Assembly (NCBI GenBank): GCA_905250885.1
Contig: CAJNOQ010001240.1
Span: 1 to 34,139 of the forward strand
Reading direction: 5' to 3'
From: Didymodactylos carnosus
Taxonomy: Eukaryota; Rotifera; Eurotatoria; Philodinida; Philodinidae
Length of the DNA: 34,139 nucleotides
The notes under the pieces: model-generated
The model's input: the letters and a program-made list of their open reading frames with translations, nothing else
The model's database searches: none
Told to the model about the DNA's origin: nothing
Translations under genes and position numbers: made by a program
In this document: piece after piece, positions 12,501-21,504 of the stretch
Layout: each line of letters starts with the position of its first letter
How positions within the stretch are numbered: position 1 is the first letter of the stretch

Positions 12501-15500
12501 GACTTTTCGTCAATTTATCATGTTTTCAAATGTCATAAATATCTCAACAGATATAAAAGTTCTCTTAAAAATTTAAGGATGTAAATTAATTTTTAAATTC
12601 GTCTTTATCAATTGATCATATTGTATTCACTCTAAAAAGGACGTGGTACTGCAGAACATTTTTAAGGACTCGGAAATTGGGTTCCATTATTGAATCTTTA
12701 AACGGTTTGATTAAAGAAAAGGTTTCGTGCGAAACTATTTTAGTGTATCAATAAACTTAGTCTATACACTTTTAAAATCAATAGGTTTTTTTCCAAACCA
12801 TTTTTACATGAGAAATCAGATTTTAAAGAAATCTCAACTATTTTTATATCACACTAATAAACATAGTTTCATATGAAACCTTTTCTTCTCTCGAATCTTT
12901 TAAAGATTCAGAAATGGAGCCTAATGTTCGAACCCTTAAAAGATTCTGGAGAACATCTGTTCTTTTTAGAGAACATACGATTCTACAGCGTTATGCACAA
13001 TAGACAATAAGGTTTACACTTTCATCTTGTCTTCTCCATAAAAATAAGGTGGTCAAGCAATATCTCGAAAGTTGTATAAATATCAGTCGATGGAATATTC
13101 AAACAAATTCACAACATTATAAAATAGAAAAACTATTCGTTTCACTCGTACTTTTTAGATAAAAAGCTCATTCGTTCAAACTTAAATTACTAGCTTACGA
13201 GAGAATATCTTCAGATGATAAACTCCGATTTCAATGATCTTTTGCCAATAGATAGAGGGTAGTGTCGCAGTAAAAAGCCTCAAAGGATTTCTACCCATAT
13301 TGCTTCTTTCAAAAGTTAGAGAATTTTTTTGTTTGTCTGCACCATACATCATATAAAACTAAAAAATTCATAACTTTGCAACACTAGCGAATTAAGGTCT
13401 GAAATTTTTTGCTATAGTGGTACTAATCGTCTGTCAATAACTCAGAAAGTTTCAGACTTTTAATTCTTTCCTTTCACGAGTTATTTTTTACTAGCTTAAC
13501 GAAAAGCACGTAATGCAATGTTTTTTGAAAACTATTTTCGATGAGAAAAATAGCACTTTATTCGACAGCCGCGGAGTTGATCGATCACCATAAGGGTATC
13601 CACTGCTTTTCACTGTGCAGATGTATTGTAGTATAATATGGCGTTTTTCTTTTGTTTTATATTGTAATTGTAACTTATAGTCATGCTAAAACGCGAACAA
13701 TATGGATTCAACATTCCTAATAGCATTAACGCTAATTCCTCATCTCGGCTTGTATCGACTGTTGTTTGTTCGGATGCAAAACGTTCGACAACTAAATTTG
13801 CTAAAATTCATACAACGCTATGCGAATTTATCATGCTGTTATCGTTGCAATAAAATGGTAACAAAGTTGCAGTCTGCATAAGACTTGAAATTGGCATACT
13901 AACTTTTATCCCTGCAATGGGTACAAAACTCATCAGAATCATATTCGATCATTTCGATCCTTCCGAGCGTTTTCAGTCGATCATACCCGACAGAATGTAC
14001 TCGAAAACAACTACTTGGCAACAACTACTTAACAACTACTTAGCGTCAATAGTATGACTGTAAAATCAAAATTTCTTCGTAACTATTCAACCTACTCTCC
14101 ATTTCATAGGACAATGGAGTTGGTTGTAACTTGAATAACTTCGAATGTTATAGCGTTTGATAAAGTAATCTTTTCTCTTTCTAACAAGGCAAACCGCACC
14201 TCTATACGTGCTTCCGTTAAAGAGTTATTCAAGTTACAACCAACTCCATTGTCTTATGAAATGGAGAGTAGTGCATAGCGAACATTTCTGGAGTAAATTA
14301 GACGTCCCCAAGCTCTTTACGACATTTTTTCATGAAACAGCATTCAATTTACGGAAGGTTCCATACCAGCACAGCCAACGGGAAAACGAGAAAGATACTA
14401 CCTTAGGGCTTTCCGTAAATTGAACGCTATTTCATGGAAAAATGTTGTAAAGAGCTTGAAGAAGTCTCATTTACTCCAGAAATGTTTGCTATACACGACG
14501 AAGTTATTTTCAAAGAATTTCTAGATTGAACTTGGGAACTTGGTTTTCTGAGATCTTGCACAAATTAGAAACGATCAAGTTTGAAAAGATATAATTGGCA
14601 GAACTGTTTCTGAAAAAACTCATGTCTCTATAATTTTTCAAAACATTGATAAAAAGAATGAGATTACCTTTAATAGATTTTTAAACAAGATTATCTTTTA
14701 TATAATAGACGTCTTAAAGTATTACAGTTCTTTTGTTTCGATAGAATATTTGAGTGGTGTAGATATTCAAAAATACAAGTCATATCGTTGATGAAGTATG
14801 ATTATGTTTCTTTTTAAGGAACATCCGTTGCTGTATCCGTATTCACATTAATGGCTGTAAGCATTGATCGATATTTTGCTATACACAAACCGATTCATGC
14901 TAAATTATTATGCTCACATAAACGCGTTTTACTAACAATTGTGTTGACTTGGCTATTATGTAAGATATTTCAAATCATAATAAAATTTTTAATGTTCTTT
15001 CAATCAATTTTTAGCCCTTTTTTTCTTTTTTAGCATTTTGTCTCATGATTCCGTTAATTATCCATCATCGAATTGTTGATCCATTTGACACTACGATCAC
15101 AACATGTGCTGAAGAATGGCATCGTGATATGAATTCACGATTAATATATGATTTTGTTCTATTATTTGTCTTGTTCATCATTCCATTAACACTCATGTCC
15201 TATTGCTACATAAAAATAAGTTGGTCATTATGGCATATTGATCCACATGTATCACATTCAATTCAAACTTGGTCACAACAAAGGTCAAATCGTTCATCAA
15301 CAACAATATCTGATCATCCAAATAATCATAATTTAACGATAATTCATTCTCGTCCGCACTATGTTCACTATCCAAGCAACAAACACAAACATCATATCAT
15401 TGTGGAAAATGGTTGTACAAAAGATGATGAATATCGTTCATTAATACAAAAAAATAATTCACCACGTAGTACAACAATGACAAATTTAACAAGAAAATCT

Positions 15501-16307
15501 CTATCAGCAACAACTACAACCACTAGCACCACACATAATTCGGCACGTCGATCATCATCGTTGATCACAAACCAACAAAATCATCGTCCAATGAGTTTTG
15601 CAGGTCATACAGAACGAAATTATTCGTATCAAAATGTTCAACAACAATCGCCACAATTAAAAAAGTCAACAATCGTTTCATCACAACGTTCTACAAATGG
15701 AAGTGTTAATACTGGTGGACGAAGAGGAACAAGTGTGACAACATTCCATGGTAGTAATCGTTCTATTGCAGAATTTGAAAGAGGAAATAGATTTTTACAA
15801 AGTAGACGACGAATTGTTAAATTATTGATTACATTAGGTACGTATTCATATACAAATCAAACTGTTTAAATTTCATTTTTTCTCTTTTTAGTTATCGTCT
15901 TTTTTATCACTCATTTACCATCAAATATCATTAGTATTTATATTGATATTACCAGCAATACATTTTTACCTGACAATTATAATTCAAATCAAACAACATC
16001 ATCGACCTTTGTTTATATCGATAATAAAATGATCATAATTCTTTATATTAATCCAGTCTTACAATTAATTTCATTGGCTAATTCAGCCATCAATCCTATT
16101 TGTTATTGTATCATGAGTCGTGCACTTACAAATGTCATTGCATTAATTCGTGAACGCTGTCATCGTCATAAGAAAACATCATCGTTAACATTGATTCATC
16201 ATTATCATCAACCACAACAGCAACCAAAAACACCAACATCCGCTGATGTACCCAAATTCTCATTCAAAGCCTTACAAAGAAATTCATTTGAAAATAACAG
16301 ACACTAA
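9558..16307 (+). CDS. Class A neuropeptide-type GPCR, four exons
   Basis: Exons are 9558-9870, 14819-14959, 15034-15837 and 15892-16307 (TAA). All introns are GT..AG and in phase 1, giving 557 aa. ATG 9558 is the first ATG after an in-frame stop at 9528. Seven-helix hallmarks are in order: GN at 41-42 in TM1; LNLAVSD at 64-70 in TM2; Cys97 before TM3 and Cys176 in extracellular loop 2, the usual disulfide pair; DRY at 121-123; TM4 spanning the exon 2/3 join; TM5 near 189-211; TM6 with HLPSN; and NPxxY as NPICY at 487-491. N-glycosylation sequons occur at the N-terminus (NNS) and in extracellular loop 3 (NQT). The third intracellular loop is very long, roughly residues 215-405, and rich in Ser, Thr, Asn and His. 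The pattern resembles invertebrate peptide receptors that signal through G proteins at the plasma membrane. The ligand cannot be told from sequence. The protein looks intact. Confidence 0.93.
10227..10428. repeat. Imperfect inverted repeat (foldback)
   Basis: The left arm from about 10227 (ACCACAAATACTCCAGAT) pairs with the right arm ending at 10428 (ATCTGGAGTATCTGTGGT on the plus strand). The pairing continues inward through CGAGATATATGAA and TTCATATATGTCGAG to a short loop near 10315-10335. Each arm is about 85 bp with scattered mismatches. It resembles an aged foldback MITE; no clear target-site duplication was found. Confidence 0.7.
10896..10916 (+). repeat. (AG)n microsatellite
   Basis: About ten AG units in the GPCR intron; no function is implied. 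Confidence 0.9.
12630..12971. repeat. Imperfect inverted repeat in GPCR intron 1
   Basis: Matching words in opposite orientation are CTCTAAAAAGGAC (12630) with the CTTTTTAGAG end near 12971, GAATCTTTAAA with TTTAAAGATTC, and GAAAAGGTTTC..GAAACTA with TAGTTTC..GAAACCTTTTC. Arms are about 130 bp and diverged, with a loop near 12765-12840. It is probably an old foldback element. Confidence 0.55.
13683..13853 (+). other. Short coding-like frame (56 aa), unrecognised
   Basis: ATG 13683 to TAA 13851-13853 gives 56 aa with balanced composition (SSSRLVSTVVCSDAKRSTTK) in a locally less AT-rich patch inside the GPCR intron. No domain was recognised. It may be a remnant of a transposon gene or chance. 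Confidence 0.15.
14094..14490. repeat. Two adjacent long hairpins
   Basis: Hairpin A pairs 14094-14140 with 14223-14269, 47 bp with a single mismatch. Hairpin B pairs 14277-14358 with 14409-14490, about 82 bp with roughly ten mismatches. They sit side by side, with 7 bp between them, about 330 bp upstream of GPCR exon 2. In the pre-mRNA they would form long duplexes. They look like tandem foldback elements, or one palindromic element with a complex internal arrangement. Confidence 0.8.
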
Positions 16308-16761
16308 ATACCGAATCTGTATGTAATTTGAAAAAAGTTACATTTCAAATTTACAGCATATAACAGAGAGTATAATAAGTATAACTCACAAAATTATTAA
16401 AAAATTTGTGTAGAAAAAAAGATATTTTGAATTATTGTTTTCTTTTGAGAGTTGTTGTTTGGTTGTTAATTAGTTTGATATATTAATTATGAAAACATGT
16501 TAAAAAATAAAAAAAACTTAATAAAAAACTTAAAAAAAAAGATAATTCATCGAACTCTTTCGAAATATTTCTTACAAAATAAAAAGTTCGCTTATTAAGT
16601 CATTTCTATAATTTTATACTATAAAGTATCGTTTTACATCACCTGGCTTAAAGAAGGTGGGTGCCCAATTTAGATATTCCTCAAACTCTTCTTGGAATTA
16701 ATGAAGTAAGCAACGGATAAAGCCTGACCAATTCTTCAGTGGAAAACGGTTTGTCCAAGCA

Positions 16762-17131
16762 TGACGCTGTGACATTTTTGACACAGTAATTTGAGCTTTT
16801 CTCAAAAAGTGTAAGAACTAGAATTTCGTTCTTGCGCCACTCGACGCAGCTCGCCATACTCTACTTTTGCTATAAAAATGAAGGTATGTGATTAAAGACT
16901 CGACTTTTTAGAACCGTTTTTCGGCGCGTGACGCTGTGACAAAAAAAGGCCCTAAATTCAAAGTTCTTCTCATTAAAAGCTAATTTGCTGTGAATTTCGA
17001 AGAGCTAATAAAAAGCGCCTCGAGCAAAGGTCTGTAGAGGAGTAAACGAACTACTGATTGCTAAAAAAGAATCTTTCCAATGAGCTAATCATCCCTCAAT
17101 AATTGTGTTTTATCGTCGTGACGCTGTGACA
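16762..17131 (+). repeat. Three copies of TGACGCTGTGACA, 167 and 190 bp apart
   Basis: The 13-mer is identical at 16762-16774, 16929-16941 and 17119-17131. The word is itself an internal direct repeat, GTGAC-GCT-GTGAC, in the last two copies. Surrounding sequence shares only weak similarity, so this could be the conserved core of a diverged tandem satellite with a unit of about 170-190 bp, or a cluster of protein-binding sites in a transposon. Confidence 0.7.
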
Positions 17132-17269
17132 CACGTTTTTCCCAACAAAGTTTGGAGCACTAAACATTTCTCAAAGGATTTCATTTTTACATTGGACTTA
17201 GTTTTAGGCATTTAATATAGACTAACGTGAAAATAAAGCTGAAAAAATGTTTTCACTTTCTTCACACAA

Positions 17270-17302
17270 TTTTAAGTTTTAAGTGAATCTTAAAACTTAA
17301 AA
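17270..17302. repeat. 14 bp perfect inverted repeat
   Basis: TTTTAAGTTTTAAG at 17270-17283 is followed by the 5 bp loop TGAAT and the exact reverse complement at 17289-17302. It would form a stable A/T-rich hairpin. It lies in repeat-derived DNA. Confidence 0.8.
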
Positions 17303-17768
17303 CTTTATTTAAAAACTTTTTTTGAGTCTAAACTTCAAAAGAAGCACACCATCTTGTAGAGAATCGAATTCTCTATCGATTCGTATGACTTTCCATTTTT
17401 ATTAGGAAAACTGTCTAGGTGAGGAAATTGAAAATACAGTTTTCAAAAAATGTAAAACTGGACTTTTGGTGCTAAAATATAACTTTTAAAAAGAATAATG
17501 TGAGATTCGTAATCAGCACCAAAAACTGCATCTATTGATATGCTCCTTTTAGTTCTACTCTAAAATAATTTGTTCAAAAACTTGATCAGCGAAGTCTCGA
17601 GTTACGTGGACAAGCTGAAAAGAAGCCACACTTACTGAGCAAGCACAAAGCTGAATTCTAAAACTTCTAAGGTAGCCTATAAACGTTAGAACATATAATT
17701 CGAAGTATCCTCTACAAACTGAAAAAGTGTGAGGAAAATCTAAATGGGAGAGCTCCCCTCGCTTAAAT

Positions 17769-18600
17769 GCGATTCTAAACAACTTTTGTACTCAGAGTTT
17801 TGTCTCAAAATGTTTGTTTCAAGAGAAACTAGCCGTACGGTGAGGTGAAAAAATCGTTGCTGAGTCAAAAACTAGGAATATTTTGAAGTGTTGAATTTTT
17901 TTACTCGTCCTTTCCCAGCTTGTAAAGGATACTTCGAAGTTTATATGCCAAACTTTTTTCGGCTTACTGACATTATTTGGCTGAGAAAAATTAATTACTT
18001 AAAAAATGTTTTTAAAATTTTTAGCACGAAGCTATTATTAAACTTCCTGTTCATTCTCCATTCATCGTAAAAACTTGGTTCTTGCGTGGATCGATAGAGA
18101 AATGTTTAAAGAATATTTACCACACGAAAATATGTAAAAATGTTTGTTCTTTCCTTCCGATTATTGACTGATTAGTGCCAATTAACGTTAATTTAGTCTA
18201 CTCTACTAGTCTAAAGTTCTATTTTCAAAATAATAACTAAATGAAAAAGTTCAAGCAATACTTCATGTGATAGAGAATTTCACGGGCTACAAGATGGACT
18301 ACCTTAAAAATTTTAGAATTCATTTTCGGCCGCTAGGTAAGTCGGAAATTTGACACTATTTTTTTAAGTAATTAATTTTTTTCTCAGGCAAATAATATTA
18401 GTAAGCCGAAAATTCTTCAGGACATACACTTCGAAGTATCCTCTACAAAACGGAAGTCTAAGGAAAATATTCATAACTTGAAAATATCGCTGATTTTTGG
18501 GGCTGCGAAGATTTTTTCACCGCACCTTACGGCTAGTTTTGCTAGAACCAAGCATTTTGGAGCAAAACTCTGACTACAAAAGTTGTTCAGAATCAGATTC
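17769..18600. mobile_element. Foldback element, arms about 245 bp
   Basis: The left arm (about 17769-18015) and right arm (about 18355-18600) are reverse complements over most of their length. Matching landmarks are CAACTTTTGTACTCAGAGTT with AACTCTGACTACAAAAGTTG, ACTAGCCGTACGGTGAGGTG with CACCGCACCTTACGGCTAGT, GGATACTTCGAAGT with ACTTCGAAGTATCC, and TTCGGCTTACT with AGTAAGCCGAA. The central 340 bp is unpaired. The word TTCGAAGTATCCTCTACAAA also appears once outside the arms, near 17700. No coding capacity; probably a non-autonomous DNA transposon or foldback. No target-site duplication was identified. Confidence 0.75.
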
Positions 18601-19930
18601 GAAAATTCCTCACGAGAGCTTTTTTCAAAAACTTTTAGCTCTGAAATCTCATCGAGATGATAAAATTAAAGGAGGAGGGCCATTTTGTGATAAAATCCGT
18701 TCATTAACTGAATTCAGTTTTATTTATAGAGTAGGCACAATGTGAGTAAGTGAGTCGAACTGGACATCTTCGAAATCTTAGAATTACTCCTCAAGAGAAA
18801 TTTTGTCGATTGAATATTTTTTGGGCTTGAAACCTAGTAGAAATCGTATTTACTATGTCGCATTTCGTATTCACAAACTGCATTTTTTATTCCTTTTTCA
18901 GTCGTTTTTTCAAATTTATTATGAATATAGAAATAACTTTTTACAAAAGTAATATATATTCCAATAGCGCTTGAAATTCTCTGTCACCCTGTACTTTGCC
19001 GGCCTTGACTTGCAATTATTTGCTGACAGATATTCAGAATATTGCTAATGTAAGCGTAATTCAAAAATCAAGTACTATTTTATTTTTAGCTTTTTTTATA
19101 TATGATTCGATAGAAAATTTGGAGCTGATCACCAATATCGCCTTTTTACACTTCCCAGTGCACGTTTGCACGTCGAAAAATTGAAAATACGGGAAGGGTC
19201 TTAAAAGCCGAAAAGCTTTGAAAAAAGTTGAACACTTTTTCTCCTTTTTATTTTGAAACTCTCATACAGCTTTTTTCTAATTCAGCGTTGAAAATCGAAT
19301 TAGAAAATGTGCCTTTTATACTTTTCATATGTAATGTCATTGCACGAAAAATTCCTCTTCAAGGATATCTCCAAAGCGGAGACCTCATCGGAAAAAGTTA
19401 TCTAGTTTTTTTTGGTAAAAGATAGAATGTTCATTCTTGCGCCATTCGAGCGGTCTTTATTCGAACTACAAAAGTATAACTCGTTTTTTTGAAATTCCTC
19501 TCGATTGCTGAGAAATTTCACTTTTGCTAAATCAGGAGCGAAAAAATCGAAATTCTGCCCGTAATTCTCAATTTTCTCCACTAGAACTCGCTTTTTATGC
19601 AATAAAAGTATCATATTCAGAGTCAGCGTCAAAAACTGAACCGAATGATATATGATTTGAAAGTTTCCGGTGATTTTCATTTTTGGATGAAAATCTCAGT
19701 AAATTTCGAAAAACACAAAATTTAAAAAAATAAAAAATAAAAAATTTCATATGGATTGAATGAGATTCGATTCGTTGTGGAAGCACTAATTTTCATCCGC
19801 TGCCTACACTATTACACTTTTTTTTCAAATCTATTAATGTATACCAGATTGTAGCCCATGAAACGCTTTATCAGATGGTATAGTTAGTGAAGTCGCGTAA
19901 AGCAATAAAATAACCATAAGATTGCAGCTA

Positions 19931-20004
19931 TGGAGAACCGATCTCGGATTTCCTATACAATAGGAGATCCGAGATCGAATAGAAGATCCGAGATCGGTTC
20001 TCCA
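19931..20004. repeat. 19 bp perfect inverted repeat with a third copy inside
   Basis: TGGAGAACCGATCTCGGAT at 19931-19949 is exactly complementary to 19986-20004. A partial third copy (AGATCCGAGATCGAAT) lies between them at 19965-19980 in the orientation of the right arm, so two alternative hairpins are possible. It is GC-rich compared with its surroundings. Confidence 0.85.
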
Positions 20005-20173
20005 AAGCACCGAATAGTAAATGCTATTTCGTTTTTTTTCTGCTTAAACGCAATTAGTTTTCAATGTGTTAGATATAGAAATATTGCCGAGGAAAAGAGC
20101 TTTCGAGTGGTATATAATAAATGTGATTAACTGTGAAATGGAACAACAAAACTTAGTAAATACGATTTCCACT

Positions 20174-21347
20174 CAGCGTTGGAACTGTACCGGTCCGATT
20201 GAACTTTTCAACCGGCCGGTTAACACCCCTTTTTTGTCGGTTTTTTTACCAGTTTAACTACACTTCAACCGACCGGTTGCCGCCGGGTTTGGAATCACAA
20301 GCGAAATATGAATACTGTACAACAAAAGTTCAAGATGTCAACTGGAATCGCCCAAGGGAGATTGAAAAAAGGGGTCTATATACTAATGTTAAAAAGAAAA
20401 ATATTAAACGACTAATATTAAAAATCGATTAAATATTTTTTCACCTTATTTAAATATTAGTTTGTTCAATATTTTCTTTAAAATATTTAAATATTTTTCC
20501 TTTATTTTAAAATAACTAAATATTTTTCTATCTCATTTATCTCATTCTAAACGATGGAACTGATGCCGCAATTTGAATGCAGAACCTGACTTTTGTACCT
20601 TATTTAAATATTTTTCTATCTGAATAAAACAAATTTAATATTTTTCTGTGCGACACGAAAAGCTTTAATATTTTTCTGTCTTACAACACGCAAAATATTT
20701 ATTAGTTCAGATAGAAAAAAGTTTAGATAAGATAGAAAAATATTTAATTGATTTTTAATATTAGTCGTTTAATATTTTTCCTTTTAACTTTTTTCGGTAT
20801 ATCTGAAAAAAGGCAGTAGATCCAAAAATGATCTATTAATTCATTTTACATTTGTCCTATCGCTAGCGAATTTTGTATACAGATGAACACACGTTAACAT
20901 TTTCTCTTATTATTTTCTTTCCATTTCGAAAACATTTTTGTCCGAAAAAATTCTCTTCTTCATGAAAAATTAGCCAGAAACAAAAGTTTTTCTTCGTCAT
21001 TAAAACGTAATTAATCTATATTCTTTTCCTACTGAGTTTCATACATCATCAGAAATTTAGTCCGCGAATTTTTCTTGGTTTCGTATTGGGTTGAATTTCG
21101 TGCTCAATACCTCACGTTAATACTGAAATAACCAGAACAGGAAGATTTTGAAAATACACAAGCTTAGCTTTCTGCAAAAGATCGGTTTTTCACGATATCC
21201 GGACTTTAATCTGCTATGGAATCGACCAGTTTTTACCGGTTGAACTACGCGTTAAACCGACCGGTAAACTGACCGGTCCGGTGTTTTCGAAAAGCGGAAC
21301 CGACCGGTCCGGTCTGGTTAGGAAAAATTCAACCGGTTCCAACACTG
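20174..21347. mobile_element. Non-autonomous hAT transposon, 1174 bp
   Basis: The left end is CAGCGTTGGAAC at 20174 and the right end, read on the minus strand from 21347, is CAGTGTTGGAAC. It is flanked by TTTCCACT (20166-20173) and TTTCCGCT (21348-21355), an 8 bp target-site duplication with one mismatch. Eight bp duplications and CAG-type ends are hallmarks of the hAT superfamily. Both subterminal regions are crowded with ACCGGT/CCGG words, unusual in this AT-rich DNA. No transposase frame is present. The uninterrupted sequence (TTTCTACT in context) survives in the left arm of the host repeat near 18835, confirming the insertion borders. Confidence 0.85.
20388..20788. repeat. Near-perfect 53 bp inverted repeat inside the hAT element
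   Basis: 20388-20440 and 20736-20788 are reverse complements at 51 of 53 positions, starting GTTAAAAAG and GTTAAAAGG. The 295 bp between them repeat A/T words such as AATATTTTTCT. The arms are much better preserved than the ends of the enclosing hAT element, which suggests a younger insertion or gene-conversion between arms. No flanking duplication was seen. Confidence 0.8.
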
Positions 21348-21504
21348 TTTCCGCTAGGCTTCGAGCCCAGAGAATATCCAATCGACAAAATCTTTCTTGA
21401 GGAGTAATTCTAAGGTTTCAAAGATGCCCAGTTCAACTCACATTGTGCCTACTCTATGAATAAAACTGAATTCAGTTAATGGGCGGATTTTATCACAAAA
21501 TGGC

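Larger units (their letters stand above)
9871..14818 (+). other. 4.9 kb first intron of the GPCR gene
   Basis: The intron starts GTAATA after PFMQ and ends TTTTTAAG before GTSVAV. The other two introns of this gene are 74 and 54 bp, so this one is about two orders of magnitude longer. It holds three inverted-repeat structures (10227-10428, 12630-12971, 14094-14490), an (AG)n tract, a 56-codon frame at 13683-13853 and long AT-rich filler. No transposase was found. It has probably grown by insertion of small non-autonomous elements. Confidence 0.85.
16308..17768. other. Repeat-derived sequence downstream of the GPCR
   Basis: No gene was seen. It begins with A/T-rich 3' flank and then becomes repeat-like from about 16620, carrying the three-copy GTGACGCTGTGAC word and a 14 bp palindrome. 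Segments around 16800-16870 (TTCTTGCGCCACTCGA) and 17500-17530 (CAGCACCAAAAACTG) recur in diverged form, in the same order and orientation, at 19430-19460 and 19620-19640. Confidence 0.5.
18677..21504. mobile_element. Inverted-repeat element interrupted by a hAT insertion
   Basis: The left arm, about 18677-18864, has a reverse-complement partner split in two: about 20150-20173 and 21348-21504. Landmarks are GGCCATTTTGTGATAAAATC with its complement near 21485-21504, the TAGAGTAGGCACAATGTGAG block near 18727 with its complement near 21440, GGAGTAATTCTAAG near 21400, and GTAAATACGATTT at 20158. The break in the right arm coincides exactly with the hAT element at 20174-21347. The interior (18865-20150) has no clear gene and includes CACCCTGTACTTTG near 18985 and the hairpin at 19931-20004. 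It was probably a non-autonomous transposon or a pair of inverted copies. Confidence 0.7.

Noticed and set aside
15193-15375. Minus-strand frame of 60 codons
   Set aside because: It is the antisense shadow of GPCR exon 3.
18985-19000. CACCCTGTACTTTG as a transposon end
   Set aside because: It resembles ends of some DNA transposons, but no matching inverted partner or flanking duplication was found.
18497-20432. Several short frames on both strands
   Set aside because: They lie in inverted-repeat arms and in the hAT element; no transposase motif or family resemblance.
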